Below, piece by piece: positions 1 through 5,231 of a stretch of DNA of 5,231 nucleotides (positions within the stretch are counted from its first letter, which is position 1; each line of letters begins with the position of its first letter). The notes under the pieces were generated by a model. The model did not search any database. It worked only from the letters and a program-made list of their open reading frames with translations, and was not told where the DNA came from. Location of the stretch: positions 1 to 5,231 of the forward strand of contig JAFKFE010000052.1 of assembly GCA_017308345.1 (NCBI GenBank), written 5' to 3'. The translations under genes and the position numbers were made by a program. Source of the stretch: Alphaproteobacteria bacterium. Lineage in GTDB: Bacteria; Pseudomonadota; Alphaproteobacteria; Rhizobiales; Rhizobiaceae.

Positions 1-126
1 GAGAACCGCGCGCTGCATGGCCGGACCAAGGCCGAGCGCGAGCGCGACCGGCTGATCTCCGAAAAAGCCGGGAAATTCGTGGCCGGCCATCGCCGTGAAA
101 AGCCTGACGACCCTGGCGAGCGCTGA
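1..126 (+). CDS. DUF4169 family protein, 3' end only
   Basis: The window opens inside this gene. Frame 1 reads 41 residues, beginning ENRALHGRTKAERERD, and stops at TGA (124-126). The start lies upstream of the window. The fragment is strongly charged and helical, with an N-R-A-x-H-G-R-T-K-A-E-R motif followed by a G-H-R-R-E-K tail. This matches my memory of DUF4169, a family of small (about 60 aa) basic proteins of unknown function in Rhizobiales and relatives. No signal peptide or membrane segment is visible in the part present. The stop is 8 bases before the next start codon, so the two genes are almost certainly co-transcribed. The family call is from recognition of the motif only, and the function is unknown. 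Confidence 0.72.
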   Translation, partial: ENRALHGRTKAERERDRLISEKAGKFVAGHRREKPDDPGER

Positions 127-134
127 GTCCTGCG

Positions 135-365
135 ATGGCCGCGGTCGAAAAACGTTCGGTAACGATCCGCGGTCACCGCACCAGCTTTTCGCTGGAGCAA
201 CCCTTCTATGACGACCTCATCGCCATCGCAGCCGAGCGCTCGCTGTCGCTCGCGACCCTGGTCGCGGAGATCGACGAGACGCGCACCCGGGATGCGAACC
301 TGTCTTCCGCTCTCAGGCTCTACGTGCTGGCCTGGGCGAAGCGCGGCTCGGGCAAGGCGAGTTAA
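135..365 (+). CDS. Ribbon-helix-helix (RHH_4-type) domain protein
   Basis: This is a complete small protein of 76 aa. Residues 7-20 (RSVTIRGHRTSFSL) form the predicted beta-ribbon. Residues 21-34 and 38-47 form the two helices, and residues 55-67 (NLSSALRLYVLAW) a further conserved helix. This layout fits the RHH_4 family of short alphaproteobacterial proteins resembling MetJ/Arc DNA-binding domains, which usually act as dimers. The domain fills nearly the whole protein, so it has no effector domain. DNA binding is inferred from the fold and no target is evident. The ATG at 135 is supported by a GAG at 125-127, overlapping the upstream gene's stop, with a 7-base spacer. The 8-base gap suggests translational coupling to the DUF4169 gene. 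It is not an obvious antitoxin, because no toxin-like gene follows and the next gene is convergent. Confidence 0.82.
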   Translation: MAAVEKRSVTIRGHRTSFSLEQPFYDDLIAIAAERSLSLATLVAEIDETRTRDANLSSALRLYVLAWAKRGSGKAS

Positions 366-394
366 GCGGGATCGCCTACCGACAAGATGGCTTC

Positions 395-413
395 GGCCAG
401 CCTTTCGATGGCC
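395..413. terminator. Weak hairpin between convergent genes
   Basis: The 54-base gap between the stops of the RHH gene and the AsmA gene contains a 5-bp inverted repeat, GGCCA (395-399) and TGGCC (409-413), with a 9-base loop. Neither strand has a U-tract after it, so it is not a classical rho-independent terminator. It is the only foldable element in the gap and could at most contribute to bidirectional termination. Confidence 0.18.
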
Positions 414-419
414 AGAACC

Positions 420-3116
420 TCAACCGCCGTCGAGCGACTTCAACAGATTGTCGATCGTGAACGGATTGGCCTTGGGCTTCGCCGGCGTCGGGGTCGAACC
501 GTCATTGACGCCGGGCAGCGATCCGTCGACCTTCGGCGTCTGCTCGGCCGCCTTGCGCGCTGCCTCCAGCTTCGCCTGCTCGGCCTTCTTGCGATCGGCT
601 GCGGCCTGCGCCTTGGCCGCCTCGTCCGCGGCCCGCCGCTCAGCCTCGGCCTTCGCCTGTGCATCGGCCTGCGCCTTGGCGTCCGCTTCGGCCCGCGCCT
701 TGGCGTCCGCTTCAGCCTTCGCTCTGGCCTCTTCGTCCGCCTTGGCTTTCGCGTCGGCTTCCGCCTTTGCCTGTGCTTCCGCCTCGGCTTTCGCCCTGGC
801 TTCCGCCTCGGCCTTCTGCCGCGCCTCTTCCTCCTGCCTGCGCAACTCCTCCGCCGCTCTGTCGCGCTCCGCCTGCAGCGCTGCGTAATAGCGCACCTCG
901 CGCCGCAGCCGCTGCTTTTCGAGCAGCGCCGCCTGCATCGCCTCGACCCGCTGCTGCTCCTTCTCCAGCGCGCGCTGTGTCAGGAACTGCGCCAGCGGAC
1001 CGCTGTCGAACTGGAGCGCGGTCGCCCCGAGCGCGCCCGAGAGGCTGAAATTGACAGCCGGCTCGGAGCCGACCATCGCCTCGTCGCCGGGACGGTAGGT
1101 CAGCGCCCCCTTTGCCGTGATGGTGCTCGTGTTGAGATCGGCGGTCACGTCGGCGGACAGGGCCGCGCCGGGATTGTCGAGACTGATCGGCGGCGCCCGC
1201 AACGTGCCATTGGCGACGGTGAAGGCCACATCCGTGTCGCCGGCGGCGAAACTGCCCTCCCCGGCGATCCGCGGCGCGAAGTCGGCCGTCTTGGCCGCGT
1301 CGATGTCGCGTCCGATCGCGTCGGCCTTGGCGATGATGGCGGCAAACCCGTCCGGATTGATGCCGTCCACTTTCAATCCTTTCAGCGCCGCGGTGCCGGA
1401 TCCGGACAGGGCCGCAATCATGGCATCGACCGATTTGCCGCTGGTCGACAGCGACGCCGAAAGGTCACCGCTGCCGCCGATCCCGGCGCCGGGCAGAATC
1501 GCGGAAAGATCGCCGCCTGCAAGCCTCATCTGGCCAGAGAACAAGCCGGTGCCCTCCGTGTTCTTCAGGTCGAACAGGCCGGTCAGATCGCCGCCATGGA
1601 GCTTTGCCTTGAGGTCGGAGACATGGATGCCTTCGCGATCGAGCTTCAGCGAGAAGGAAGCGTCATGCGCCGTGGCGAACGGACCGGCGGCCAGCGCCGA
1701 GGTGTTGAGATCGAGGTCGGCGTTGAACGGCAGCGTCGACTTCTGGCTGAACGGCGTCATCGGCCATCCGCTCTTGGCGGGAGCGAAGGACTGGTCACCG
1801 AACAGCGAGACCGCCAGAGGATCGAGGTCGAGTTCGTCGAGCGCCAGCGCCCCGGCCAGATGCGGCAGTCCGTCCTTGGCGTCGATGTTGACGTCGCCGG
1901 ACACCGCCGCCTTGTTGATCGAACCGGCAAGACCGCTCAGCACCAGGAGCCCGTTGCCGAAATCGGCATCCGCCGCCAGCGACGCCGAAGTCCCGGTCCC
2001 CATGCCGGGCAGGCCCACGCCCGTTGTCATCAGCCACGGCTCGATGTCGGCGGCATCAAGATTGACCTTGCCTTTGGCGGTGGGGCCTTGCGCCGTATCG
2101 GCGACGGTCCCGTCGAAGCCCGCCCTGAAATCGTCGGCGGTCAGATTGAAGCTCGTCGCGAGGCCGCCGGCGACCGAGCCTTTCGCCGAAATGTCGGTGT
2201 TGGCGTGGCCGAGCATGCCGAGCGGCAGGGCCGGCAGGCCGTAGAGCGCCAGCAGCGTGGTGGCGTTGTCGTTGCGGGCGTTGAAGGTGATCGATACCGG
2301 TGCCTCGGAGAGCTTGTCCACGGTTCCCTTGCCGGAAAGCGAGGCCGAGAAGGCCGAGCCGCCAGCCTTGCCTTGGGCAGAGAGCGCCAGGCCCGTTGTG
2401 CCGTCGCCATTATCGGCGGCGCTGGTCAAGAGATCGATTCGCGCGTCCTGAAACAGCTCGGGATAGGCGGCCGCGCGGCTGGCCAGGCCTCTGAGCACGG
2501 CATCGTCGGGATAATGCTCGGCCGCCACATCGATCAGCGGCTTGAGGTCCACCGCCACCACGGACGCGTTGAGCTTGCCGGTCGGGCTCTGCGGAAAATC
2601 CTTGACCCTGCCCGTGGCGCTGATCGACGCGCCGGCCAGCCCGCCGATCGAAAGCCGGTCGATCTCGAGCAGGCCCTCGCGCAGCCGCAGCGCCGTGTCG
2701 ACGGTATCGGCGCTCAAGCCGCCGGCGCTGACCGGACCCGCCTTGATCTGGAAATCGAGATCGCGATCCGAAAAGCGGTTGGCGCCCTTGTCGCTGATGA
2801 AGATCGAGGCGAAGGCGGCGAGCCCGTCGAGGTCCATCTCGCCGCCCGTCAGCCGCATCAGCACCGATGGTCTGGCGCCGTCCGGTTGGCTGGAATCGAT
2901 GCTGCCCGAGAATTTCGCCTTACCGAGGATGAGTTCGAGATCGCTGAAGGACTGCCGGTTCTCGCTGAGATCGACCTTGGCCTTGAAACCCGCCGCGGGC
3001 AGCCGGCGGATGGCCTCGTCGACATCCTTCGACAGCCAGGCCGCGAAACCGGAAGGCTGTGCGACGGCGAGCAGCAGCGAGCCGGTGAAGCCGAAATGGT
3101 CTTCCACGCTCAACAT
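420..3116 (-). CDS. AsmA family protein, C-terminal part (downstream of frame break)
   Basis: This open frame of 898 aa continues the AsmA protein whose N-terminus lies at 3110-4333. Residues 1-500 are repetitive beta-rich segments with short recurring elements (L-x-G-x-L-x-L, A-x-G-x-V), as in AsmA/TamB-like periplasmic proteins. Residues about 500-600 (LHGGDLTGLFDL; GSGTAALKGLKVDGIN) match the conserved AsmA C-terminal region. Residues 714-860 are a long charged helix, rich in KAEA/KADA repeats at 764-830, followed by a Pro-rich linker and a short end (NPFTIDNLLKSLDGG). AsmA-like proteins are anchored in the inner membrane and are implicated in outer-membrane assembly and lipid transfer. 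The first codon is an ATG overlapping the upstream stop (ATGTTGA) with no Shine-Dalgarno before it, and the piece lacks a signal peptide. It therefore looks like the continuation of a broken gene, not an independent one. If expressed alone it would stay in the cytoplasm. Confidence 0.85.
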   Translation of the reverse strand: MLSVEDHFGFTGSLLLAVAQPSGFAAWLSKDVDEAIRRLPAAGFKAKVDLSENRQSFSDLELILGKAKFSGSIDSSQPDGARPSVLMRLTGGEMDLDGLAAFASIFISDKGANRFSDRDLDFQIKAGPVSAGGLSADTVDTALRLREGLLEIDRLSIGGLAGASISATGRVKDFPQSPTGKLNASVVAVDLKPLIDVAAEHYPDDAVLRGLASRAAAYPELFQDARIDLLTSAADNGDGTTGLALSAQGKAGGSAFSASLSGKGTVDKLSEAPVSITFNARNDNATTLLALYGLPALPLGMLGHANTDISAKGSVAGGLATSFNLTADDFRAGFDGTVADTAQGPTAKGKVNLDAADIEPWLMTTGVGLPGMGTGTSASLAADADFGNGLLVLSGLAGSINKAAVSGDVNIDAKDGLPHLAGALALDELDLDPLAVSLFGDQSFAPAKSGWPMTPFSQKSTLPFNADLDLNTSALAAGPFATAHDASFSLKLDREGIHVSDLKAKLHGGDLTGLFDLKNTEGTGLFSGQMRLAGGDLSAILPGAGIGGSGDLSASLSTSGKSVDAMIAALSGSGTAALKGLKVDGINPDGFAAIIAKADAIGRDIDAAKTADFAPRIAGEGSFAAGDTDVAFTVANGTLRAPPISLDNPGAALSADVTADLNTSTITAKGALTYRPGDEAMVGSEPAVNFSLSGALGATALQFDSGPLAQFLTQRALEKEQQRVEAMQAALLEKQRLRREVRYYAALQAERDRAAEELRRQEEEARQKAEAEARAKAEAEAQAKAEADAKAKADEEARAKAEADAKARAEADAKAQADAQAKAEAERRAADEAAKAQAAADRKKAEQAKLEAARKAAEQTPKVDGSLPGVNDGSTPTPAKPKANPFTIDNLLKSLDGG
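627..827 (-). repeat. Low-complexity KAEA/KADA-coding tract in the AsmA tail
   Basis: This stretch encodes residues 764-830 of the downstream AsmA piece, which are almost entirely Ala, Lys, Glu, Asp and Arg in an (R/K)AEA(D/E)AKA pattern. At DNA level it includes a near-perfect direct tandem repeat of 24 bases, 671-694 and 695-718, which match at 22 of 24 positions and encode two copies of (K/R)AEADAKA. The composition resembles the helical middle domain of TolA and predicts a long, highly charged helix or coiled coil. Slippage in such a tract could change its length between strains. Confidence 0.8.
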
Positions 3117-3126
3117 GCCGTCGCGG
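3110..3126 (-). other. Frame break within the AsmA gene (ATGTTGA overlap)
   Basis: On the minus strand the upstream frame reads S-L-S-A-T-A-C and then TGA. The downstream frame enters as D-G-M-L-S-V-E-D. The two frames differ by -1. Restoring one base, so that GCGAC (read on the minus strand) becomes GCGGAC, would give a continuous ...KSLSADGMLSVED.... The same picture could result from a slightly larger out-of-frame deletion, because AsmA homologs as I remember them carry a short segment resembling LPGRT..EA at this place. There is no slippery heptamer or ribosome-binding site here, so programmed frameshifting or independent re-initiation is not supported. A sequencing error cannot be excluded. 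Confidence 0.7.
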
Positions 3127-4333
3127 AAAGCGACTTGACCGACCAGCCCCCGTCGACCGGCTCGGCCGACAGCCGCACGTCGCGCACCGTCGTATCGCCC
3201 GCCACCACCGCCGGCAGCCGGACCTCGAGCGTGCCCGGTATCGTCGGCTTCGGCATGTGCTGCAGTGTCTGCTCGAATGCCGCGATGCGCTGGTCGAGCG
3301 TGAAGCCCGATCCGGCGTTACCGCCGACCGCCTCGTCGAACTGCACCTGCGCGCCATTGGCCTCGACCGCGAAATGGGGCTTCAGGCCGAGATCGACCGA
3401 AGCCTTGCCGTCGGCTGTATAGGGATTGTCGAGCGGCCCGGTCTCGAAGCGGAACTCGTCGACATTGAGCTTCTGGTGGTCGAGCGTGAACTTGCCGTTC
3501 AGCCGGAAGCCCGGGTCGGGCTTGCCGGTGCTGATCTTGACCGGCTCGCCATCATTGCCCCGTAGCTCGGCCGAGTTTTTGTCCGCGCCATTCTTGTCAG
3601 AACTTGTGATCTTGAACTGGCCGGAATAGACGGCGGCGCCCTTGACGATGCCGGCATTGCCGTCGGTTTCGATGATCAGGGGATAGGCATCGGGGTCGGC
3701 CTTCAGCCTGAGCCGCATCTGGCCGTCCGCTTCCACCTTGCCGGTCGAGGCCGAGACGTCCGCGTGCAGGCCGTCAAAGCGAAGCGTTCCGTCCATGCGC
3801 CAAGGGCCGGTGAGCGCCTTGGCCGAAATGGTCGAGTTGATCTCCGAGATCAGGTGGCTGCGTCCGCCGGCGGCGTGGCGCAATTGGATCTGCCCGTCGG
3901 TGACCGACAGCTTCTCGATCGCGATCTGGCCGGGGTCGAAAGGCGTCGACGGCCGGAGCGTCCAGTCGACGGTGCCGTCGCCGGCGACATTGATCATGGC
4001 TTTCGGATGCACCAGCCGCATGTCGAAGATCAGCACCTCGCCGCGCAGGAAGGGTGCCAGTTCCGCATCCATGGAAAAGGTCTCGACCGTCATCGCCGGC
4101 TGGCCATCGGGCCCGCCCGCGACCTCGACATTGGAGAAGGTCACCGACGGAAACGGCAACAGCCGCGCCGTCGCGTCGCCCTTCACCGTCACCTTGCGGC
4201 CGAGGATGGCGCTCGCCTCGCGCTCGAAATCGCCTCGGTATCCCGTCCAGTCGATGAAATACGGCACCACCAGCGCCGCGCACAGCACCAGCACGAACAG
4301 GCCACCGAAGATCACGAACAGGCGGGCGAGCAT
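3110..4333 (-). CDS. AsmA family protein, N-terminal part (truncated by frame break)
   Basis: This open frame of 407 aa begins with an uncleaved-type membrane anchor (residues about 5-27, LFVIFGGLFVLVLCAALVVP) preceded by an Arg, which predicts N-in topology with the rest in the periplasm. The typical AsmA N-terminal signature follows: a YRGDFEREASAILGRKVTVKGD segment at about 32-53, then LLPFPSVTFSNVEVAGG and FSMDAELAPFLRGEVLIFDM, which belong to the conserved first beta-groove repeat. A small near-repeat, DKNGADKN, occurs at about 246-253. The protein ends abruptly in SATAC, where the frame is lost; homology continues in the next frame (420-3116), giving about 1300 aa in total, the expected size for a long rhizobial AsmA protein. 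The ATG at 4331-4333 is supported by a GAG at 4340-4342 (minus strand), 6 bases upstream. The family is linked to outer-membrane biogenesis and inter-membrane lipid transport. The specific role here is unknown. Confidence 0.87.
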   Translation of the reverse strand: MLARLFVIFGGLFVLVLCAALVVPYFIDWTGYRGDFEREASAILGRKVTVKGDATARLLPFPSVTFSNVEVAGGPDGQPAMTVETFSMDAELAPFLRGEVLIFDMRLVHPKAMINVAGDGTVDWTLRPSTPFDPGQIAIEKLSVTDGQIQLRHAAGGRSHLISEINSTISAKALTGPWRMDGTLRFDGLHADVSASTGKVEADGQMRLRLKADPDAYPLIIETDGNAGIVKGAAVYSGQFKITSSDKNGADKNSAELRGNDGEPVKISTGKPDPGFRLNGKFTLDHQKLNVDEFRFETGPLDNPYTADGKASVDLGLKPHFAVEANGAQVQFDEAVGGNAGSGFTLDQRIAAFEQTLQHMPKPTIPGTLEVRLPAVVAGDTTVRDVRLSAEPVDGGWSVKSLSATAC

Positions 4334-4437
4334 CTGTTTCTCGGATTGAAAGTCAGCCGCACTCTACCCGCATCCGCGTGTCGATAAAGAGGCAATTCCA
4401 TCCGCGGCCCGTAGCCACCGGGCAATGTCGGCTGTTG

Positions 4438-4468
4438 CGCGACCACTCGCGGTCGCGATATCTTTTTT
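4438..4468 (+). promoter_or_regulatory. Inverted repeat CGCGACC/GGTCGCG followed by a T6 run
   Basis: A perfect 7-bp inverted repeat (4438-4444 and 4451-4457) encloses a 6-base loop, ACTCGC. After 5 bases comes a run of six T (4463-4468). In plus-strand RNA this would be a GC-rich hairpin with a slightly displaced U-tract, resembling an intrinsic terminator or attenuator ahead of the peroxidase gene. Alternatively, it is an operator: it lies between the weak -35 and -10 candidates. The sequence alone does not decide between these. Confidence 0.4.
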
Positions 4469-4523
4469 CCCGACCACCCTGCCCCAACGGTCACGTCCCT
4501 GGCCGCCCCCTTCAACCCAGCAC

Positions 4524-4534
4524 GGAGCATCCCG
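4524..4534 (+). promoter_or_regulatory. Shine-Dalgarno GGAG for the peroxidase gene
   Basis: GGAG at 4524-4527 lies 7 bases before the ATG at 4535. It fixes this start, because the frame upstream contains no other plausible initiation codon back through the intergenic region. Confidence 0.75.
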
Positions 4535-5231
4535 ATGTCAGGCAAGAACTGGGATAGAGTGCCCATCGACGCCCAGAGCGTCGACGCTCCGCTATCGACG
4601 GCCGCGATTTTCCTCGTCGTCACGGTCGGCGGCGACAAGGCCGCGCTTTCGAACGTCGCCTCGGTGCTCGGCCAACTCGACGACCTCGTCAAGAATGTCG
4701 GCTTCCGCGACCTGTCCGGCCGGCTGTCCTGCATCGCCGGCATCGGCGCCGGACTCTGGAACCGTCTGTCGCCCGACCGGCGGCCGCGCGAGTTGAAACC
4801 CTTCGCGCCTATCAAGGGCTCGGCGCATTCGGCGCCCTCGACGCCAGGCGACCTGCTCTTTCACATCCGCGCCGAGCGGCCCGACATGTGCTTCGAGTTC
4901 GAGCGCATCCTGCTGGACGGCCTGGGCGGCAGCGTGACAGTCGTCGACGAGGTATCGGGCTTTCGTTACTTCGACGCACGCGATCTTCTGGGCTTCGTCG
5001 ACGGCACCGCCAATCCGACCGGCCTCGACCTGCCGGCCTCGGCCCTGGTCGGCGACGAGGATGCCGACTTTGCCGGCGGCAGCTACGTCGTGGTGCAGAG
5101 ATACCTGCACGACATGGCCGCCTGGGGCAAAACGCCGACGCATATCCAGCAGGAGATCATCGGCCGCACCAAGATCGACAACATCGAGATCAATGACGAC
5201 GACAGGCCGCGCAAGTCGCACAAGTCCCTGG
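4535..5231 (+). CDS. Dyp-type heme peroxidase, class B-like, 5' part
   Basis: The frame is open from ATG 4535 to the window end (232 codons plus one base), with the 3' end missing. Family members are usually about 300 aa, so roughly three quarters is present. DyP peroxidases use hydrogen peroxide and a b-type heme to oxidise dyes, phenolics and other substrates. Residues 18-31 (APLSTAAIFLVVTV) form the first ferredoxin-like strand. The family hallmark GxxDG is GFVDG at 153-157, within LLGFVDGTANP, so Asp156 is the distal catalytic residue. R-K-S-H at 226-229 supplies the likely proximal heme ligand, His229. The 73-residue spacing from Asp156 equals Asp153 to His226 in Rhodococcus jostii DypB. 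The distal Arg should lie just past the window end. There is no signal peptide or Tat motif, so it is probably cytoplasmic. Whether the missing C-terminus carries an encapsulin-targeting tail cannot be seen. Confidence 0.93.
   Translation, partial: MSGKNWDRVPIDAQSVDAPLSTAAIFLVVTVGGDKAALSNVASVLGQLDDLVKNVGFRDLSGRLSCIAGIGAGLWNRLSPDRRPRELKPFAPIKGSAHSAPSTPGDLLFHIRAERPDMCFEFERILLDGLGGSVTVVDEVSGFRYFDARDLLGFVDGTANPTGLDLPASALVGDEDADFAGGSYVVVQRYLHDMAAWGKTPTHIQQEIIGRTKIDNIEINDDDRPRKSHKSL

Larger units (their letters stand above)
4334..4534. promoter_or_regulatory. Divergent intergenic region between AsmA and Dyp-type peroxidase genes
   Basis: This 201-base region must hold the starts of both divergent transcripts. 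Its most distinct element is the inverted repeat at 4438-4457 with a T-run (listed separately). On the plus strand, TTGCGC (4435-4440) and TATCTT (4459-4464) are 18 bases apart and could be weak -35/-10 elements, matching consensus at 3/6 and 4/6 positions. I see no convincing promoter for the AsmA direction and no recognisable operator of a known regulator. Confidence 0.4.

Noticed and set aside
135..365. The RHH protein as the antitoxin of a toxin-antitoxin pair
   Set aside because: RHH antitoxins normally precede an overlapping toxin gene. Here the next gene is a convergent AsmA gene and the upstream partner is a DUF4169-type protein, so this looks like a chromosomal housekeeping pair.
208..888. 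A plus-strand open frame of 226 codons overlapping the RHH gene and the AsmA tail
   Set aside because: Its second half is an Ala/Ser/Phe low-complexity string, which is simply the complement of the KAEA-coding tract. It overlaps two better supported genes.
3110..3126. Programmed ribosomal frameshifting at the AsmA junction
   Set aside because: There is no slippery heptamer such as A-AAA-AAG, no upstream Shine-Dalgarno stimulator and no evident stimulatory hairpin. A simple indel explains the change better.
387..3422. A 1011-codon open frame on the plus strand, antisense to the AsmA gene and spanning its frame break
   Set aside because: It is longer than either AsmA piece, but its translation is an Arg-, Gly- and Gln-rich mixture with no recognisable domain. 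It is the usual antisense by-product of GC-rich third positions. The minus-strand frames carry clear AsmA features, and this frame has no credible start site.
4312..4815. A minus-strand open frame of 167 codons covering the intergenic region and both flanking gene starts
   Set aside because: It overlaps the well supported starts of the AsmA and peroxidase genes, and its product is a featureless basic, Ser/Arg/Pro-rich string.
4592..5221. A minus-strand open frame of 209 codons opposite the peroxidase gene
   Set aside because: It is antisense to a recognisable Dyp-type peroxidase with the GFVDG motif and a good Shine-Dalgarno. Its own translation shows no family features.

Overview
The base composition (high GC, strong G/C bias at third codon positions) and the gene content point to an alphaproteobacterium of the Rhizobiales. 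It most resembles Mesorhizobium or a relative in the Phyllobacteriaceae. This placement is inferred from remembered protein families, not from a database search.

Layout. Bases 1-365 hold two small plus-strand genes in tight succession: the 3' end of a DUF4169-type gene and a complete ribbon-helix-helix (RHH_4-type) gene. A convergent gap of 54 bases follows. Bases 420-4333 are minus-strand and encode one long AsmA-family envelope protein that is split into two reading frames at about 3110-3126. The upstream part (407 aa) has the membrane anchor and the AsmA N-terminal region. The downstream part (898 aa) has the rest of the AsmA-like repeats, the conserved C-terminal AsmA region and an Ala/Lys/Glu-rich helical tail. 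A divergent intergenic region (4334-4534) separates it from a plus-strand gene at 4535 that runs off the window end. That gene is a class B-like Dyp-type heme peroxidase and contains the GFVDG motif and the probable proximal heme histidine.

Function. The AsmA protein is expected to sit in the inner membrane with its bulk in the periplasm, in envelope or lipid homeostasis. The peroxidase has no export signal and is probably cytoplasmic. The divergent arrangement may allow shared regulation, but nothing in the sequence links the two functions. The small genes at the left belong to an operon that begins outside the window.

The most notable points are the single frame break in an otherwise intact AsmA gene, its TolA-like helical tail with a DNA-level tandem repeat, and an inverted repeat followed by a T-run in the divergent intergenic region. 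I found no RNA gene, CRISPR array, mobile element or clearly new system. No stretch over 300 bases lacks a gene.
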